From positions 37,553-101,552 of the forward strand of contig QGVH01000012.1 in the NCBI GenBank assembly GCA_003242735.1: a stretch of DNA of 64,000 nucleotides. The letters are read 5' to 3'. The position numbers were made by a program, and so were the translations under genes. Positions 27,511-36,366 of this stretch are shown here, piece by piece (the first letter of the stretch is position 1; the number at the start of each line of letters is the position of its first letter). The notes beneath the pieces were generated by a model that saw only the letters and a list, made by a program, of their open reading frames with translations, made no database searches and was not told where the DNA came from. Source of the DNA: a bacterium. GTDB taxonomy: Bacteria > Gemmatimonadota > Gemmatimonadetes > Longimicrobiales > RSA9.

Positions 27511-28608
27511 ATGGCGCGCACGCTCGGCTTCCTGCTCCAATACCTGAGGCCCCGGCCGGGAGCGGTCGAGGAGGCGGAGGTTCCCTACCGGAGGGACGGC
27601 GAGACCCTGCCGGCGACTCTCTACCGCCCGGCTGGCCGTCGCGGGCCGCACCCCGCCTGGGTCGTCCTCCACGGGCTCACGTACCGTGGCCGGTATCACC
27701 CTTCGTTGGAGCGCCTCGCGCGCGCGCTCGCCGCCAGCGGCGCGCTGGTCTTCGTCCCGGAGATCCCCGAGTGGCGCAGGCTGCGCGTCGCGCCGGCCCT
27801 CACCACCGCGACGATCCGTTCGGCCATCGTCGCGCTGAACGAGCGCGCCGACGTGGCCGAGGGGCGCATCGGCGTGCTCGGCTTCTCGTTCGGCGCCACC
27901 CAGGGCCTCATCGCCGCATCGGATCCGGAGCTGGACGGGAAAGTGCAGGGCCTGGCGGCCTGGGGCGGGTACTGCGACCTGTTCAACCTGTTCCGCTTCG
28001 GCATCGCCGGCGAGTACGAGCTGGACGGCGTGAGCCGGCACAGCGAGCCGGACCCGTACGGCCGCTGGATCATGGGCGCCAACTATGTGACGCGGATGCC
28101 GGGGCACGCCGGCTACACCCAGCTCGCGGCCGCCCTGGAGCAGCTCGCCCGGGAGGCCGGCCGCCGCGGCGTCTCGGCGTGGGATCCGGTCTACGACCCG
28201 TTGAAGGCGCGGCTCCGCGCAGGCCTTCCCCCGGCGCAGCGGGAGCTGTTCGACATCTTCGCCCCGCCGGCCGGACGACCGGTCCCCACCCTGGACCGCG
28301 CCCGCGAGCTGGCCCGGGAGCTCGCCGCGGCCGCCCTCGAAGCGGATCCGTTGCTCGATCCCGCTCCGTTCCTGCCGCGTGTGCCGCTCCGCACGCTGCT
28401 CGCGCACGGGAGGGACGACCGCCTCGTGCCGTACACGGAGACCCTGCGGTTGGCGCGTGCGATCCCTGCACAGCGACGGGTCGGCTGCACGGTCACGGCA
28501 CTGTTCGCTCACTCGGGCGGCGCGGAGGCGGCGCTCGGCCACCTCGGCCGGGCCAGGGAAGCCGCTCGCTTCCTCGGCCTGCTCCGCGACATCCTCCGCC
28601 TCATCTGA
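27511..28608 (+). CDS. Alpha/beta hydrolase (dienelactone-hydrolase-like)
   Basis: A 365-aa cytoplasmic esterase-like protein. The nucleophile elbow is GFSFGAT (S ~129), the acid is D in AHGRDDRLVPY, and the base is the histidine in ALFAHSGGAE near the C terminus; an oxyanion VVLHGLTY precedes. The cap region at ~185-270 is helical. The closest recognised groups are DLH and BAAT-like acyl hydrolases. The substrate is unknown. Start ATG 27511 follows GAGGG. It is divergent from the Tat aminotransferase across a 75-bp gap. Confidence 0.75.
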   Translation: MARTLGFLLQYLRPRPGAVEEAEVPYRRDGETLPATLYRPAGRRGPHPAWVVLHGLTYRGRYHPSLERLARALAASGALVFVPEIPEWRRLRVAPALTTATIRSAIVALNERADVAEGRIGVLGFSFGATQGLIAASDPELDGKVQGLAAWGGYCDLFNLFRFGIAGEYELDGVSRHSEPDPYGRWIMGANYVTRMPGHAGYTQLAAALEQLAREAGRRGVSAWDPVYDPLKARLRAGLPPAQRELFDIFAPPAGRPVPTLDRARELARELAAAALEADPLLDPAPFLPRVPLRTLLAHGRDDRLVPYTETLRLARAIPAQRRVGCTVTALFAHSGGAEAALGHLGRAREAARFLGLLRDILRLI

Positions 28609-28630
28609 CCGCCGGTCGCGGCGACCGCCG

Positions 28631-28646
28631 GCGCCCGGCCGGGCGC
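28631..28646 (+). terminator. GC palindrome after the hydrolase gene
   Basis: GCGCCCGGCCGGGCGC, a perfect 8+8 palindrome 22 nt after the stop codon, next to a second imperfect inverted repeat at about 28614-28628. No U-tract follows. Confidence 0.45.
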
Positions 28647-28769
28647 ACGCGACGCCGGACCCCGGCGCGGGAACCACGAAACCATCGCTTTCCCTGCGTG
28701 TAGATAGGCGGCCGGGGTGCGGGCGTGGGCGACGCCGCTACCCGCGCTCTTCCGTCGTCGGGAGTCGAC

Positions 28770-29201
28770 ATGGACTCGTCTGCCATTCCCGTCTTTCTCG
28801 CCGGACCGTTCCCGGTGTTGCATACCGCCCGCGTGCTGCACGACGAGCAGGAAGTCGAGCTGGACGTCGCACTGCTGATCGGCGGAATGCCGACGATGCT
28901 CGCAGCGACGCGGTTCCCTCTGGATGAGACGTGGGAGCGCATCCAGCGTGCGCTCTCGAGCGGAGACGCCCGCCTGGCCGTCGCAGGCGTGCCTCACGAG
29001 GCGCAGTCGATCACCGGCGCGCCGGAGATCTATCCATCGGCGTACGTGGGGCTGGAGTGCGCGAACGGTGAGCGCCTGGTGCTGGCTCACATCAAGGGGC
29101 CGGATCGCCAGCAGGAGGCCGAAGGCTACGCCCGGTCGGTCATCTCCGCGATCCTCGAGGGCAGGACCCCGGCAGAGCTCGGCGAGCTGATCGAAGACTG
29201 A
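28770..29201 (+). CDS. Hypothetical protein
   Basis: A 143-aa soluble protein that I do not recognise. ATG 28770 follows GGAG. It contains VFLAGPFPVLHTARVLHDEQEVELDVALLIGG and a C-terminal helix (QEAEGYARSVISAILEGRTPAELGELIED). No signal peptide or metal motif is visible. It has a terminator-like hairpin after it and stands as a single gene. Confidence 0.6.
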   Translation: MDSSAIPVFLAGPFPVLHTARVLHDEQEVELDVALLIGGMPTMLAATRFPLDETWERIQRALSSGDARLAVAGVPHEAQSITGAPEIYPSAYVGLECANGERLVLAHIKGPDRQQEAEGYARSVISAILEGRTPAELGELIED

Positions 29202-29235
29202 ACGATCGCCGGCCGCCGGGACGGGGCCGCTCCGG

Positions 29236-29265
29236 CGCGGGGAAGGTGCGACTCCCTTCCCCGCG
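29236..29265. terminator. Hairpin between convergent genes
   Basis: An 11-bp perfect stem (29236-29246 with 29255-29265) and an 8-nt loop, 35 nt after the stop of the 143-aa gene and 28 nt after the stop of the opposing ferritin-like gene. Confidence 0.7.
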
Positions 29266-29292
29266 TACCGACGGCCCTGTCGTCCCCGACGC

Positions 29293-30165
29293 TCAGCGCA
29301 TGATGCGGCCGACCAGGAAACCGGCGCCCAGCGCGATCAGCGCCGCGCGGAGCGGATGGAGCTTCACCCGGTGCTCGGCGTCCCGGCGCATGGTGCCGAA
29401 ACCGGTCGTCCGGACGTAGCTGGCCGCGCGCTCCAGACGGCCCGCCACGTCACGTGCGACAGGGCCCGCCTTGCCGACGGCGCCGCCCCGGTCGCTCGCC
29501 CACGCGCCGACCCGGCCCACTGCGGCCGCCGCCCCCTCCAGGCCGTCCCCCGCCGTCGAGCGGAGGCGCGCCGGCATCTCCTTGACGACACGCCGCGCTC
29601 CTTCCACGCGCTCCATGACCCGACGCTCCGCGTCTTCCACCGCGTCCGCCACGGCCTTGTGCCCACGCTCGAAGCCGCCTTCGATCCGGCCGATCACCGT
29701 GTCGGTCCCGGCACACAGGTCGTCCAGCACCTCGAGCGCCCAGGCGTAGTGCCGCTCCTCGTCCGCCGCGGCGCGGGCGAGCACGGCTCGCACCTCCGGC
29801 GGGTGCGGGGCGTCGGCGTGGCGGCGGTACTTGTCCCGCACCTGCCGCTCGTTGGCCTTGAACGCCAGCATCAGCGCCCGGTCACCCCGCGCCGCGCCGG
29901 CGCGCTGCACCGCGGCCTTGAACATCCCGGTCGGGATGTGCGCGGTCTCGATCGGGATGCCCCCGTGCGCACGGATCAGCTCGGTCAGCTCGTCGATGTG
30001 CCGCTCATGGTCTCCGCGGAACGCGATCAGCGTCTCGCGCAGCCGCTCGTCCTCGACCGCCTCGATGGCGATCCCGTACGCCTGCACCGCGTCGTGGTCG
30101 AGCTGGAGCAGGTCGTTCAACTCGGCGACGAGGCTGGCCTCGGTCTGCATCCTGGGTTCCGCCAT
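29293..30165 (-). CDS. Ferritin-like DUF2383-type protein with membrane tail
   Basis: A 290-aa protein. Residues ~10-150 form a four-helix bundle with acidic/histidine pairs (LDHDAVQAY, FRGDHERHIDELT, ADEERHYAWALEVL) like the PA2169/DUF2383 group of diiron-like proteins. Next is a long helical Ala/Arg-rich region (AVADAVEDAERRVMERVEGARRVVKEM) and a C-terminal hydrophobic segment (LRAALIALGAGFLVGRIMR) as in ElaB/YtxH membrane anchors. The start ATG 30165 follows GGGGAGG. Possible roles are stress or metal handling near the membrane; that is inference. Confidence 0.7.
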   Translation of the reverse strand: MAEPRMQTEASLVAELNDLLQLDHDAVQAYGIAIEAVEDERLRETLIAFRGDHERHIDELTELIRAHGGIPIETAHIPTGMFKAAVQRAGAARGDRALMLAFKANERQVRDKYRRHADAPHPPEVRAVLARAAADEERHYAWALEVLDDLCAGTDTVIGRIEGGFERGHKAVADAVEDAERRVMERVEGARRVVKEMPARLRSTAGDGLEGAAAAVGRVGAWASDRGGAVGKAGPVARDVAGRLERAASYVRTTGFGTMRRDAEHRVKLHPLRAALIALGAGFLVGRIMR

Positions 30166-30196
30166 CCGCTCCTCCCCACCCGGCTCCCGAACGCAC

Positions 30197-30228
30197 GGCG
30201 CGCCGCCCACGGAGGTGGGCGGCGCGCC
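30197..30228 (-). terminator. Strong hairpin after the HD-GYP gene
   Basis: A perfect 14-bp stem (30197-30210 with 30215-30228) closed by a GGAG tetraloop, located 44 nt past the HD-GYP stop and 31 nt before the start of the next gene. No U-tract follows; it may also shield the leader of the ferritin-like gene. Confidence 0.65.
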
Positions 30229-30271
30229 ACACCGCATCACCGTCCTGGATTGCAACGATCGTTCCCGCCCC

Positions 30272-31354
30272 CTATCCCGCGGCCGCGATCTCGAAAGCGC
30301 TGGCCGGATTCGAGGAGCCGATGAACCCCATGCGCCGCAGACTGTCCAGGAACGCTTCCACCACCTGCGGGTCGAACTGGTAGCCGGCCTGGTGCTCGAT
30401 CTCCGCCAGCGCCTGTTCCACCGGCCACGCGGGCTTGTACGGCCGGTCGTGCGTCAGCGCGTCGAACACATCCGCCACCGCGACGATCCGCCCCACGATC
30501 GGGATCGCCTCACCCTTCAACCCCTTCGGGTATCCGGTCCCATCCCACCGCTCGTGGTGCGTCAGCGCGATCGTGGAGGCCACGTCGAGCAGCGGGAACC
30601 GGCTGCCCGAAAGGATGCGCGCGCCGATGTACGTGTGCGTGCGCATCACCTCGAACTCACGCTCACCCAGCCGCCCCGGATGCAGCAGGATCGAGTCCGG
30701 GATCCCGATCTTGCCGACGTCGTGCAGCGGCGCCGCACGGCGGATCAGGTCCACCTGCTCCTGGGGCAGCCCCAGCGCCCGCGCAACGAGCGCCGAGATC
30801 CGACCCACGCGCTGCGTGTGCTGGCCCGTGTCGTCATCGCGGTACTCCGCCGCCCGCGCGAGCCTCTCCAGGATCTCGATCCGCGCGCTCTCCAGCTCCC
30901 GCGTCCGCTCACGCACACGCTGCTCGAGCAGCTCGTTCTGACGGAGGAGCTGGAGCTGGAGGAAGCGCGTCTCGAGCAGGTTCTTGATGCGCAGTAGCAC
31001 CTCCGCCACGTCGAACGGCTTGCTCAGGAAGTCCTTCGCCCCGCTGGCCAGCGCACGCCGCCGCACGTCCGCGCTGACATCACCCGTCAACACCAGGATC
31101 GGAACGTGCACGCCGCCCGGCGTCCGGTGCCTCAGGTCCTCCAGCAGCGTGAAGCCGTCGATGTGCGGCATGTGGAGGTCGAGCAGCACGATGTCCGGCT
31201 CGAACTCGAGGAAGATCGGCAGCGCGTCGCGAGGATCCGTCGTGCTCTTGTAGTTCCTGTAGCCAGCACGCTCGAGGATCCGCTCGAGCAGCCGGACGTT
31301 GTGCTCCTCGTCGTCGACCAGCAGGAAGCGGGCGTTGTCGAATTCCGTCAGCAT
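30272..31354 (-). CDS. Response regulator with HD-GYP output (c-di-GMP phosphodiesterase)
   Basis: A 360-aa cytoplasmic signalling protein. The receiver domain (1-125) has phospho-acceptor D59 in VLLDLHMP and K in FLSKPFD. A coiled helix (~130-165) leads to an HD-GYP domain with HDVGKIG, HPGRLG, HH in [19 protein letters not shown], and [14 protein letters not shown]. The catalytic HD pair is intact; the signature triplet reads GYP in GTGYP. It should degrade c-di-GMP, opposing the GGDEF protein at 56.2 kb. No kinase is adjacent. Confidence 0.92.
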   Translation of the reverse strand: MLTEFDNARFLLVDDEEHNVRLLERILERAGYRNYKSTTDPRDALPIFLEFEPDIVLLDLHMPHIDGFTLLEDLRHRTPGGVHVPILVLTGDVSADVRRRALASGAKDFLSKPFDVAEVLLRIKNLLETRFLQLQLLRQNELLEQRVRERTRELESARIEILERLARAAEYRDDDTGQHTQRVGRISALVARALGLPQEQVDLIRRAAPLHDVGKIGIPDSILLHPGRLGEREFEVMRTHTYIGARILSGSRFPLLDVASTIALTHHERWDGTGYPKGLKGEAIPIVGRIVAVADVFDALTHDRPYKPAWPVEQALAEIEHQAGYQFDPQVVEAFLDSLRRMGFIGSSNPASAFEIAAAG

Positions 31355-31432
31355 GGCGGTGCCTCGATGAGTCGGTTCACGCGCACCGTCGCGCGCAGGA
31401 CCACCGCTCGCCGCGTGCGGCCCGCCCGAACG

Positions 31433-32095
31433 TCACACGGGCTCGATGCACGCGGGCACGTCGTTCGCCGGCGAGTTGACCAGACGCGAGACCTCGTAGG
31501 CCTCGAGCTGGCCGGTGTACGGTTCGAGGAGCGCGCGCAGCCGCTCGCGGTCGGTTCCGCGGTCCAGCCACTCGGCGCGCTCCTCCCGGTCCAGGATGAC
31601 CGGCATGCGATCGTGGATCGGCCGCACGGACGGATTGGCGGCCGTGGTGATGATCGCGCACGACTCCAGCGGCTCGCCGCCGTCGCGCGGAACCCAACGG
31701 TCCCAGATCCCGGCCATTGCGAACGGCCGGCGCGTGACGAGGCGAATGTAGATCGGTGTCCTGCCGCCGGGGTCGCGGCGCCACTCGTAGAAGCCGTCCG
31801 CCACCACGAGGCAGCGCCGCTGCTCGAACGATCGTCGGAACGCGGGACGCGCGTCCACGCTTTCCGCCCTCGCGTTGATCATCCGCTGGCCGATCGCCGG
31901 ATCGTCCGCCCAGAACGGCACCAGCCCCCAACGGAGGTAGCGCCATTCCGGTCCGTCCTTGCCGGAGACCAGCGTCAGGACCGGCTGGCTCGGCGCGATG
32001 TTGTAGCGAGGCCGGTACTCGCCCGGCAGCCCGCCCACGCCGAACTCCTCCACCAGCGCCTCCGGCGTGCTCGCCAACGTGTACCGTCCGCACAT
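31433..32095 (-). CDS. SRAP/HMCES-family DNA-abasic-site protein (YedK-type)
   Basis: A 220-aa protein whose mature N terminus is Cys2 (MCGRYT), the residue that cross-links to abasic sites in single-stranded DNA. The conserved NIAPSQPV, WGLVPFWADDP, INARAESVDARPAF, GFYEW and HDRMPVIL are all present, giving the full N/E/H catalytic set. The ATG at 32095 follows GGGAGG 11 nt upstream. The role is protection and repair of abasic sites at replication forks. It is a single gene, 78 nt upstream of the response-regulator/HD-GYP start in the same direction. Confidence 0.95.
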   Translation of the reverse strand: MCGRYTLASTPEALVEEFGVGGLPGEYRPRYNIAPSQPVLTLVSGKDGPEWRYLRWGLVPFWADDPAIGQRMINARAESVDARPAFRRSFEQRRCLVVADGFYEWRRDPGGRTPIYIRLVTRRPFAMAGIWDRWVPRDGGEPLESCAIITTAANPSVRPIHDRMPVILDREERAEWLDRGTDRERLRALLEPYTGQLEAYEVSRLVNSPANDVPACIEPV

Positions 32096-32900
32096 CGACG
32101 TGGCCTCCCGAGATCGAGGAACACTCGCAGGCTACGACACGGGCGTTTCGGGCGCGAGCCCGAACCCTCCGCAGGTCGAGGCCACGCCCCGGGGCTGGCC
32201 GGGCGTGCGCGTCCGCCGCCACGGCCTCGCGCAGCCAGGCGCGGCACGCGCCCGCCCGGGCGCCAGGGCCCGCCGCGCCGGCCGCCGTGCCCGGCCCCGG
32301 TGAACGGGCGCACTCCGGCCATGGAAGCGGACATCCCACCCATCAGTGTCGGCACGATCGTGATCCTGCAAGAGCGGTCGCGCTCCGCGGGCGCCGCATG
32401 GACGGATCCGCGGTGCACGGCGCCTCCGCGTGCCGGGACCGTTTCGTTCCGGGGAGAGACAAGGGAAGCGTGAGCCAGCCCTTGCGGGGCCGGCGGACAC
32501 GGCCAGCAAGCCGCACGCCAGTCCGGTCACACGAGGCGGTCTGCCCGCCGCCGTGAGCGCTCCCGCGACCGAGGCATCGCCGCGCACGACCGCTCGGCGG
32601 GCGCCGTGGGCGCGCCGGCCGGGTCCGCCAAGTCGTTGTGCCACGGACACATCCGCGCGCCGAACCCACGCCGCCCCTCGGCGAACGCCGCAGAACGCCC
32701 GGCGTCGCCGCGGGGCGGGCGCGGCACGACGGCGCCCTCCGAACCGTGCGGCGGAGCGTCCACGGGCCGATCGGTTGTCGCACACGTGTCTCGGAACGCG
32801 CGCACGGTTGTGGGCCGGCTGCCGCAGCGGCTCGTCCCACCCGGCAGCGGGACAGACGGTCGGGTTCCGGCTCCGGGCGTCCCGGCGCCGCTCGCCCCCT
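32096..32900. other. ~800-bp stretch without a convincing gene
   Basis: Several long open frames cross it on both strands, but their translations are Arg/Ala/Pro-rich with no recognisable motif, as expected for shadows in GC-rich DNA. A 50-codon ORF on the plus strand (32321-32473, starting MEADIPPISVGTIV) has somewhat better codon character but no ribosome-binding site. I see no tRNA, riboswitch or repeat. It could hold a non-coding RNA or a decayed gene. Confidence 0.4.
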
Positions 32901-33623
32901 CTAGCGGCCCCGCGCCCTGCGCGTGCCCAGGACCGTGCGATACACGACGTCGGGCCCCTCATGGACGAGCCGCCCGCGGGGCGGGATCGGGACCGCCAGC
33001 GCACCGTGCCGCGCCAGGTAGGCGACGCGCCGCTGCGCGGTGTGGTGCCAGATGCGATGGTACCGCGGTGAGAGGAGCATGAACCCGATGCGGCTCCACC
33101 AGTTGGGGAACGTCCCCGGCCGCCACCGTGCATCCACGCGGAAGCGGATCTCCCCCGTCTCGTGCTCCTTCCTGAGGAGGAACCACTCCGCGCCCTGCTC
33201 GATGTGGTCGCCCACGGTGTCGTAGCGGAACCCGTAGACCGTGCCGCCGTCGTCCGCCCCTTCCTCCTGGACGACGGTCACCATCACGCCGCACAGGTAG
33301 TGCAGGCCGAGCACCTTGATCTCGATCAGCGCGTGGCGACCCGGGAGCGGATCCCGGGGGTCGAAGTGCACTTCGACGATGGACGGGTCCGAGAACTCGT
33401 AGTTCTCGATCGCGATCCGCGCCCGCCGGAACGCGCCGTCCTCCAGCGGCCCGCCGGGCGGCTCCCGCGCCACCACCGCCTCGGAGCGGTAGTGGTTCCA
33501 TCCCCGCTCGGGCACCATCTCCTCCCACGCCTCGCAGAAGTTCGGCCCGAGGCCCTTCAGGCGCTCGAGCCGCCGCTCCAGCTCCGCTTCCGTCCAGCCG
33601 CCCCCGAATCGCCACTCGATCAC
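32901..33623 (-). CDS. DUF1990 (UPF0548) family protein
   Basis: A 240-aa soluble protein. The GTG start at 33623 is preceded by AGGAGGGATCAC; the upstream extension lacks coding character. Motifs of the DUF1990 domain are WNHYRSEAVVAR, AIENYEFSDPSIVEVHFDP, LIEIKVLGLHYLCGVMV, YGFRYDTVGDHIEQGAEWFLL and the closing YHRIWHHTAQRR. The family is of unknown function and is found in bacteria and plants. It is a single gene between the ~800-bp gap and tRNA-Lys. Confidence 0.8.
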   Translation of the reverse strand: MIEWRFGGGWTEAELERRLERLKGLGPNFCEAWEEMVPERGWNHYRSEAVVAREPPGGPLEDGAFRRARIAIENYEFSDPSIVEVHFDPRDPLPGRHALIEIKVLGLHYLCGVMVTVVQEEGADDGGTVYGFRYDTVGDHIEQGAEWFLLRKEHETGEIRFRVDARWRPGTFPNWWSRIGFMLLSPRYHRIWHHTAQRRVAYLARHGALAVPIPPRGRLVHEGPDVVYRTVLGTRRARGR

Positions 33624-33724
33624 GTGATCCCTCCTGCCGGCGCTCGTTCGACCGCCGGACCCGAGCGGCGCGAGATGCAAGAAGGCCACCCCGAACGGGC
33701 AGGGTGGCCGTCAGCTCTCGCGAG

Positions 33725-33797
33725 TGGGTCGGCTGGGACTCGAACCCAGGACCGTGGGCTTAAAAGGCCCCCGCTCTACCGACTGAGCTACCGACCC
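33725..33797 (-). tRNA. tRNA-Lys (anticodon TTT)
   Basis: A complete 73-nt cloverleaf. The acceptor arms GGGTCGG and CCGACCC pair, the D arm is GCTC/GAGC, the anticodon loop CTTTTAA gives anticodon TTT, and the T arm is CTGGG-TTCGAGT-CCCAG. The discriminator is A; CCA is not encoded. The closing pair of the anticodon stem (27-43) is a G/A mismatch. It reads AAA and AAG codons. Confidence 0.95.
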
Positions 33798-33803
33798 ATT
33801 CCA

Positions 33804-33832
33804 AAAATAACCGAAAAATCCCCGAACTTCAA
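33804..33832 (-). promoter_or_regulatory. tRNA-Lys promoter
   Basis: TTGAAG (33832-33827), a 17-bp spacer, and TATTTT (33809-33804) in an AT-rich stretch 6 nt before the tRNA 5' end. Spacing and position fit a standard housekeeping promoter. Confidence 0.6.
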
Positions 33833-34105
33833 CGCAGAGGAGCGGTTCGGGTGGAGGCCGGAAGACGCGCCGGAGAGCCGTGGCGGCACGGAGCGCTCCG
33901 CAGCCCCCTCCCGACCTCGTGGAGGGCACGGAACGCCCGGGGCGCGGCCGGTGTCGCAGCCGGCCAGAGCCGCGCCCCTCCCGTGGCGCTGCGCGCCGGG
34001 ATCCGCCCGCGCCCGACAACGTCCCACGGGGTGCCGATCCCCGGCGATCGCGAGCGGCGCCAGCCCCTCGCGATCGCTCCGGCCCGCCCCCGCGGCCGGC
34101 CGCCC
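33833..34105. other. Intergenic region between the tRNA promoter and the rnhB-operon end
   Basis: About 270 bp with no coding evidence. The only structure I see is the hairpin at 34044-34077 that closes the large minus-strand operon. Confidence 0.4.
34044..34077 (-). terminator. Hairpin ending the ffh-rpsP-rplS-rnhB operon
   Basis: A perfect 11-bp stem (34044-34054, GCGATCGCGAG, with 34067-34077) and a 12-nt loop, 29 nt past the stop of the last gene. Each arm contains the octamer GCGATCGC. No U-tract follows. Confidence 0.6.
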
Positions 34106-34534
34106 CTACTCGCTCAGCTCCACGCCGCCACGCAGCGCCACCCGGTGGCCCACCCAGCAGCCGGCCACCGCCGCCATCATCTGGACGAGCAGCAGCGCCG
34201 CCGTCGTCGTGGGGGTGAGCGCGGACCACGGCGCCAGCTCCAGCAGCAGGTCGATGATCAGGTTGATGAGGAACCAGGCGACGAGTGATGTGATGCCGAT
34301 GGCGATGCCGTGCAGGATGGGGGCATCGATGGCGCGGAACCCGGTGAAGAATCCGCCCAGCCAGAAGCCGATGACGAGGGCGACCACGGCCCAGAGGGCG
34401 TCCGTGGCGGGGTCCGCGCCCGTGAGCCCGAGGCCCGCGAGCACGAGGAGGATCAGCGACGCCACGGCGACGGCGACCAGCCAGCCGGCCGCGACCCACG
34501 CGGCGCGGACGTTCCGGAGGTGTTCCGTGTGCAT
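34106..34534 (-). CDS. Four-helix membrane protein of unknown function
   Basis: A 142-aa protein with about four hydrophobic segments (AAWVAAGWLVAVAVASLILLV, ALWAVVALVIGFWLGGFFTGF, LHGIAIGITSLVAWFLINLI, and LLLVQMMAAVAGCWVGHRVA). It resembles small TIGR04086-like membrane proteins only in topology. It starts one nucleotide after the rnhB stop and ends the ffh-rpsP operon. No function is assigned. Confidence 0.65.
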   Translation of the reverse strand: MHTEHLRNVRAAWVAAGWLVAVAVASLILLVLAGLGLTGADPATDALWAVVALVIGFWLGGFFTGFRAIDAPILHGIAIGITSLVAWFLINLIIDLLLELAPWSALTPTTTAALLLVQMMAAVAGCWVGHRVALRGGVELSE

Positions 34535-34535
34535 G

Positions 34536-35201
34536 TCAGGCCTCCAGCCCGAGGCTGAGCTGAACGGGGGCGAAGGAGCGGCGGTGGTGCGGCGTGAGGC
34601 CGAGCCGCTGGATCGCCGCGCGGTGCTCGGCCGTGCCGTAGCCGGCGTTGTGCTCCCAGCCGTAGCCGGGGTAACGCGCCGCGAGGCGGCGCATCAGCCG
34701 GTCGCGCGTCACCTTCGCCAGGATGGATGCGCATGCGATGCTGTGCACGCGCCGGTCGCCTTCGACGATCGCGGTGTGCGCCTCCCCGAGCACCGGCACG
34801 GGGAGGCCGTCCACCAGGAGGTGCTGCGGCGCGACCCGTAGCCGCCGGACCGCACGCAGCATGGCCAGATGGGTGGCACGCAGGATGTTGAGCCGGTCGA
34901 TCTCGCGGGCGCTCGCCGCGCCGATGCCGTAGCACACGGCGCGCGCGCAGATCTCCGCCGCGAGCTCTTCGCGCGCCGCGGGCGAGAGACGCTTCGAGTC
35001 GTCCACGCCCTCGATCGCCACGCCCTGCGGCAGGATCACGGCCGCTGCGAGGACGGGGCCGGCGAGCGGTCCGCGACCGGCTTCGTCGATGCCCGCCACC
35101 AGTTCAATGCCGCGATCCCAGAAGCTCTGCTCGAGGGCGAGGAGCCGGTCCGGTCGGCGCCGCTCGCCCTGGCGACGCGTGCCGCGGCGTGTGCGCCCCA
35201 T
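34536..35201 (-). CDS. rnhB: Ribonuclease HII
   Basis: A 221-aa endonuclease that removes RNA from RNA:DNA hybrids and misincorporated ribonucleotides. The active-site [15 protein letters not shown] (~residues 36-50), DDSKRLSP, and the later [15 protein letters not shown] supply the DEDD carboxylates and lysine. The ATG at 35201 is chosen; the longer frame to 35477 overlaps rplS and is not credible. It lies 19 nt downstream of rplS. Confidence 0.96.
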   Translation of the reverse strand: MGRTRRGTRRQGERRRPDRLLALEQSFWDRGIELVAGIDEAGRGPLAGPVLAAAVILPQGVAIEGVDDSKRLSPAAREELAAEICARAVCYGIGAASAREIDRLNILRATHLAMLRAVRRLRVAPQHLLVDGLPVPVLGEAHTAIVEGDRRVHSIACASILAKVTRDRLMRRLAARYPGYGWEHNAGYGTAEHRAAIQRLGLTPHHRRSFAPVQLSLGLEA

Positions 35202-35220
35202 GCGCCCTCGCAGAGGCGCC

Positions 35221-35571
35221 TCAGCTCTCGCGCCTCTCCTTGATCCGGGTCGCCTTGCTGCCCCGCAGACGACGCAGGTAGTACAGCTTCGCCCGACGGA
35301 CCCGACCGCGCCGCACCACCTCGATCGACTCGATCGAAGGCGAGTGCAGCGGGAAGATCCGCTCGACGCCGATGCCGCTCGAGATCTTGCGCACGGTGAA
35401 GCTCTCGCTGATCCCTGCCCCGCGGCGGCCGATGCACACCCCCTCGAAGGCCTGGATCCGCTCCTTGTCACCCTCACGCACGCGCACGTTCACGCGGATC
35501 GTGTCGCCGGGCCCGAATTCGGGCAGGTCGGTCCGCATCTGTGCCTTCGTAACGTCTTGCACGACGTCCAT
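35221..35571 (-). CDS. rplS: 50S ribosomal protein L19
   Basis: A 116-aa ribosomal protein at the 30S-50S interface. Family blocks [53 protein letters not shown] and [16 protein letters not shown] are clear. It follows trmD by 42 nt in the conserved rpsP-rimM-trmD-rplS order. Confidence 0.98.
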   Translation of the reverse strand: MDVVQDVTKAQMRTDLPEFGPGDTIRVNVRVREGDKERIQAFEGVCIGRRGAGISESFTVRKISSGIGVERIFPLHSPSIESIEVVRRGRVRRAKLYYLRRLRGSKATRIKERRES

Positions 35572-35613
35572 CGCTGCCTCCTCATTCTCATCGGCTGCCG
35601 CCGCCCCGGGCCC

Positions 35614-36321
35614 TCACTGGCCCTCGGCCGCCTCGCCGTGTCGCTCCAGATACGCACGCCACAGGTCCGGCCGCCGCTCCCGCGTCAGCCGCTCGGCTTG
35701 CTCCTGCCGCCACGCCGCGATGCGGGCGTGATCGCCGGAGAGCAGGATCTCCGGGACCCGGTACCCACGGTACTCCGGCGGCCGCGTGTACGACGGCGGG
35801 CTGAGCAGCCCATCATCGTAGAACGAATCCGTCGCCGCCGACTCGTGCCTGCCCAGCGCACCGGGCAGCAAGCGCACCACCGCGTCGGTCACCACGAGCG
35901 CGGCGGGTTCGCCGCCGCTCAACACGAAGTCGCCGATCGAGAGCTCCTCGGTGGCCAGGTGGTCGGCGACGCGCTGGTCCACGTCCTTGTAGTGGCCGCA
36001 GAGCAGCGTGAGCTCCGGCTGGACCGCATAGCGCACCGCATCGGCGTGCTCGAACCGCTTGCCCCGCGCCGAGAGCAGCACGATCGGCCCCTGCGGCGCC
36101 AGAGCCTCCACCGCCTCGAAGAACGGCTCCGGCTTCATCACCATCCCCGAGCCGCCGCCGTAAGGCGCATCATCCACGGTGCGGTGCCGGTCGTGGGTGA
36201 AGTCCCGCAGGTCCACGACACGGTACGTCACCAGGCCCGCGGCCGCCGCTCGGCCCAGGATGCTCAACGAGAGCGGCGTGGTGAAGTATTGCGGGAAGAT
36301 GGTGACGATGTTGATCCGCAC
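35614..36321 (-). CDS. trmD: tRNA (guanine-37-N1) methyltransferase
   Basis: A 235-aa SPOUT enzyme that methylates G37 of tRNAs reading CUN, CCN and CGG codons, preventing frameshifts. It has NIVTIFPQYF at the N terminus, the APYGGGSGMVMKPEPF loop, LLCGHYKDVDQRV, and the trefoil-knot GDFVLSGGEPAALVV. The C-terminal domain is shorter than in some relatives but within range. Standard member of the rpsP operon. Confidence 0.97.
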   Translation of the reverse strand: MRINIVTIFPQYFTTPLSLSILGRAAAAGLVTYRVVDLRDFTHDRHRTVDDAPYGGGSGMVMKPEPFFEAVEALAPQGPIVLLSARGKRFEHADAVRYAVQPELTLLCGHYKDVDQRVADHLATEELSIGDFVLSGGEPAALVVTDAVVRLLPGALGRHESAATDSFYDDGLLSPPSYTRPPEYRGYRVPEILLSGDHARIAAWRQEQAERLTRERRPDLWRAYLERHGEAAEGQ

Positions 36322-36366
36322 CGCCCTTCTCCCTCACGGGCCACGCGCGCCGCGGCCCCTTCCACC

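Noticed and set aside
26143..28677. An 844-codon frame suggesting a fusion at the N terminus of the aminotransferase
   Set aside because: Upstream part lies antisense to the alpha/beta hydrolase gene; the Tat signal begins at GTG 27435.
32132..33133. 333-codon minus-strand frame across the gene-poor stretch
   Set aside because: Overlaps the DUF1990 gene in another frame and has low-complexity translation.
34044..34077. Paired GCGATCGC octamers as a special HIP1-like repeat
   Set aside because: Only these two copies stand out, and they are the two arms of one terminator-like hairpin.
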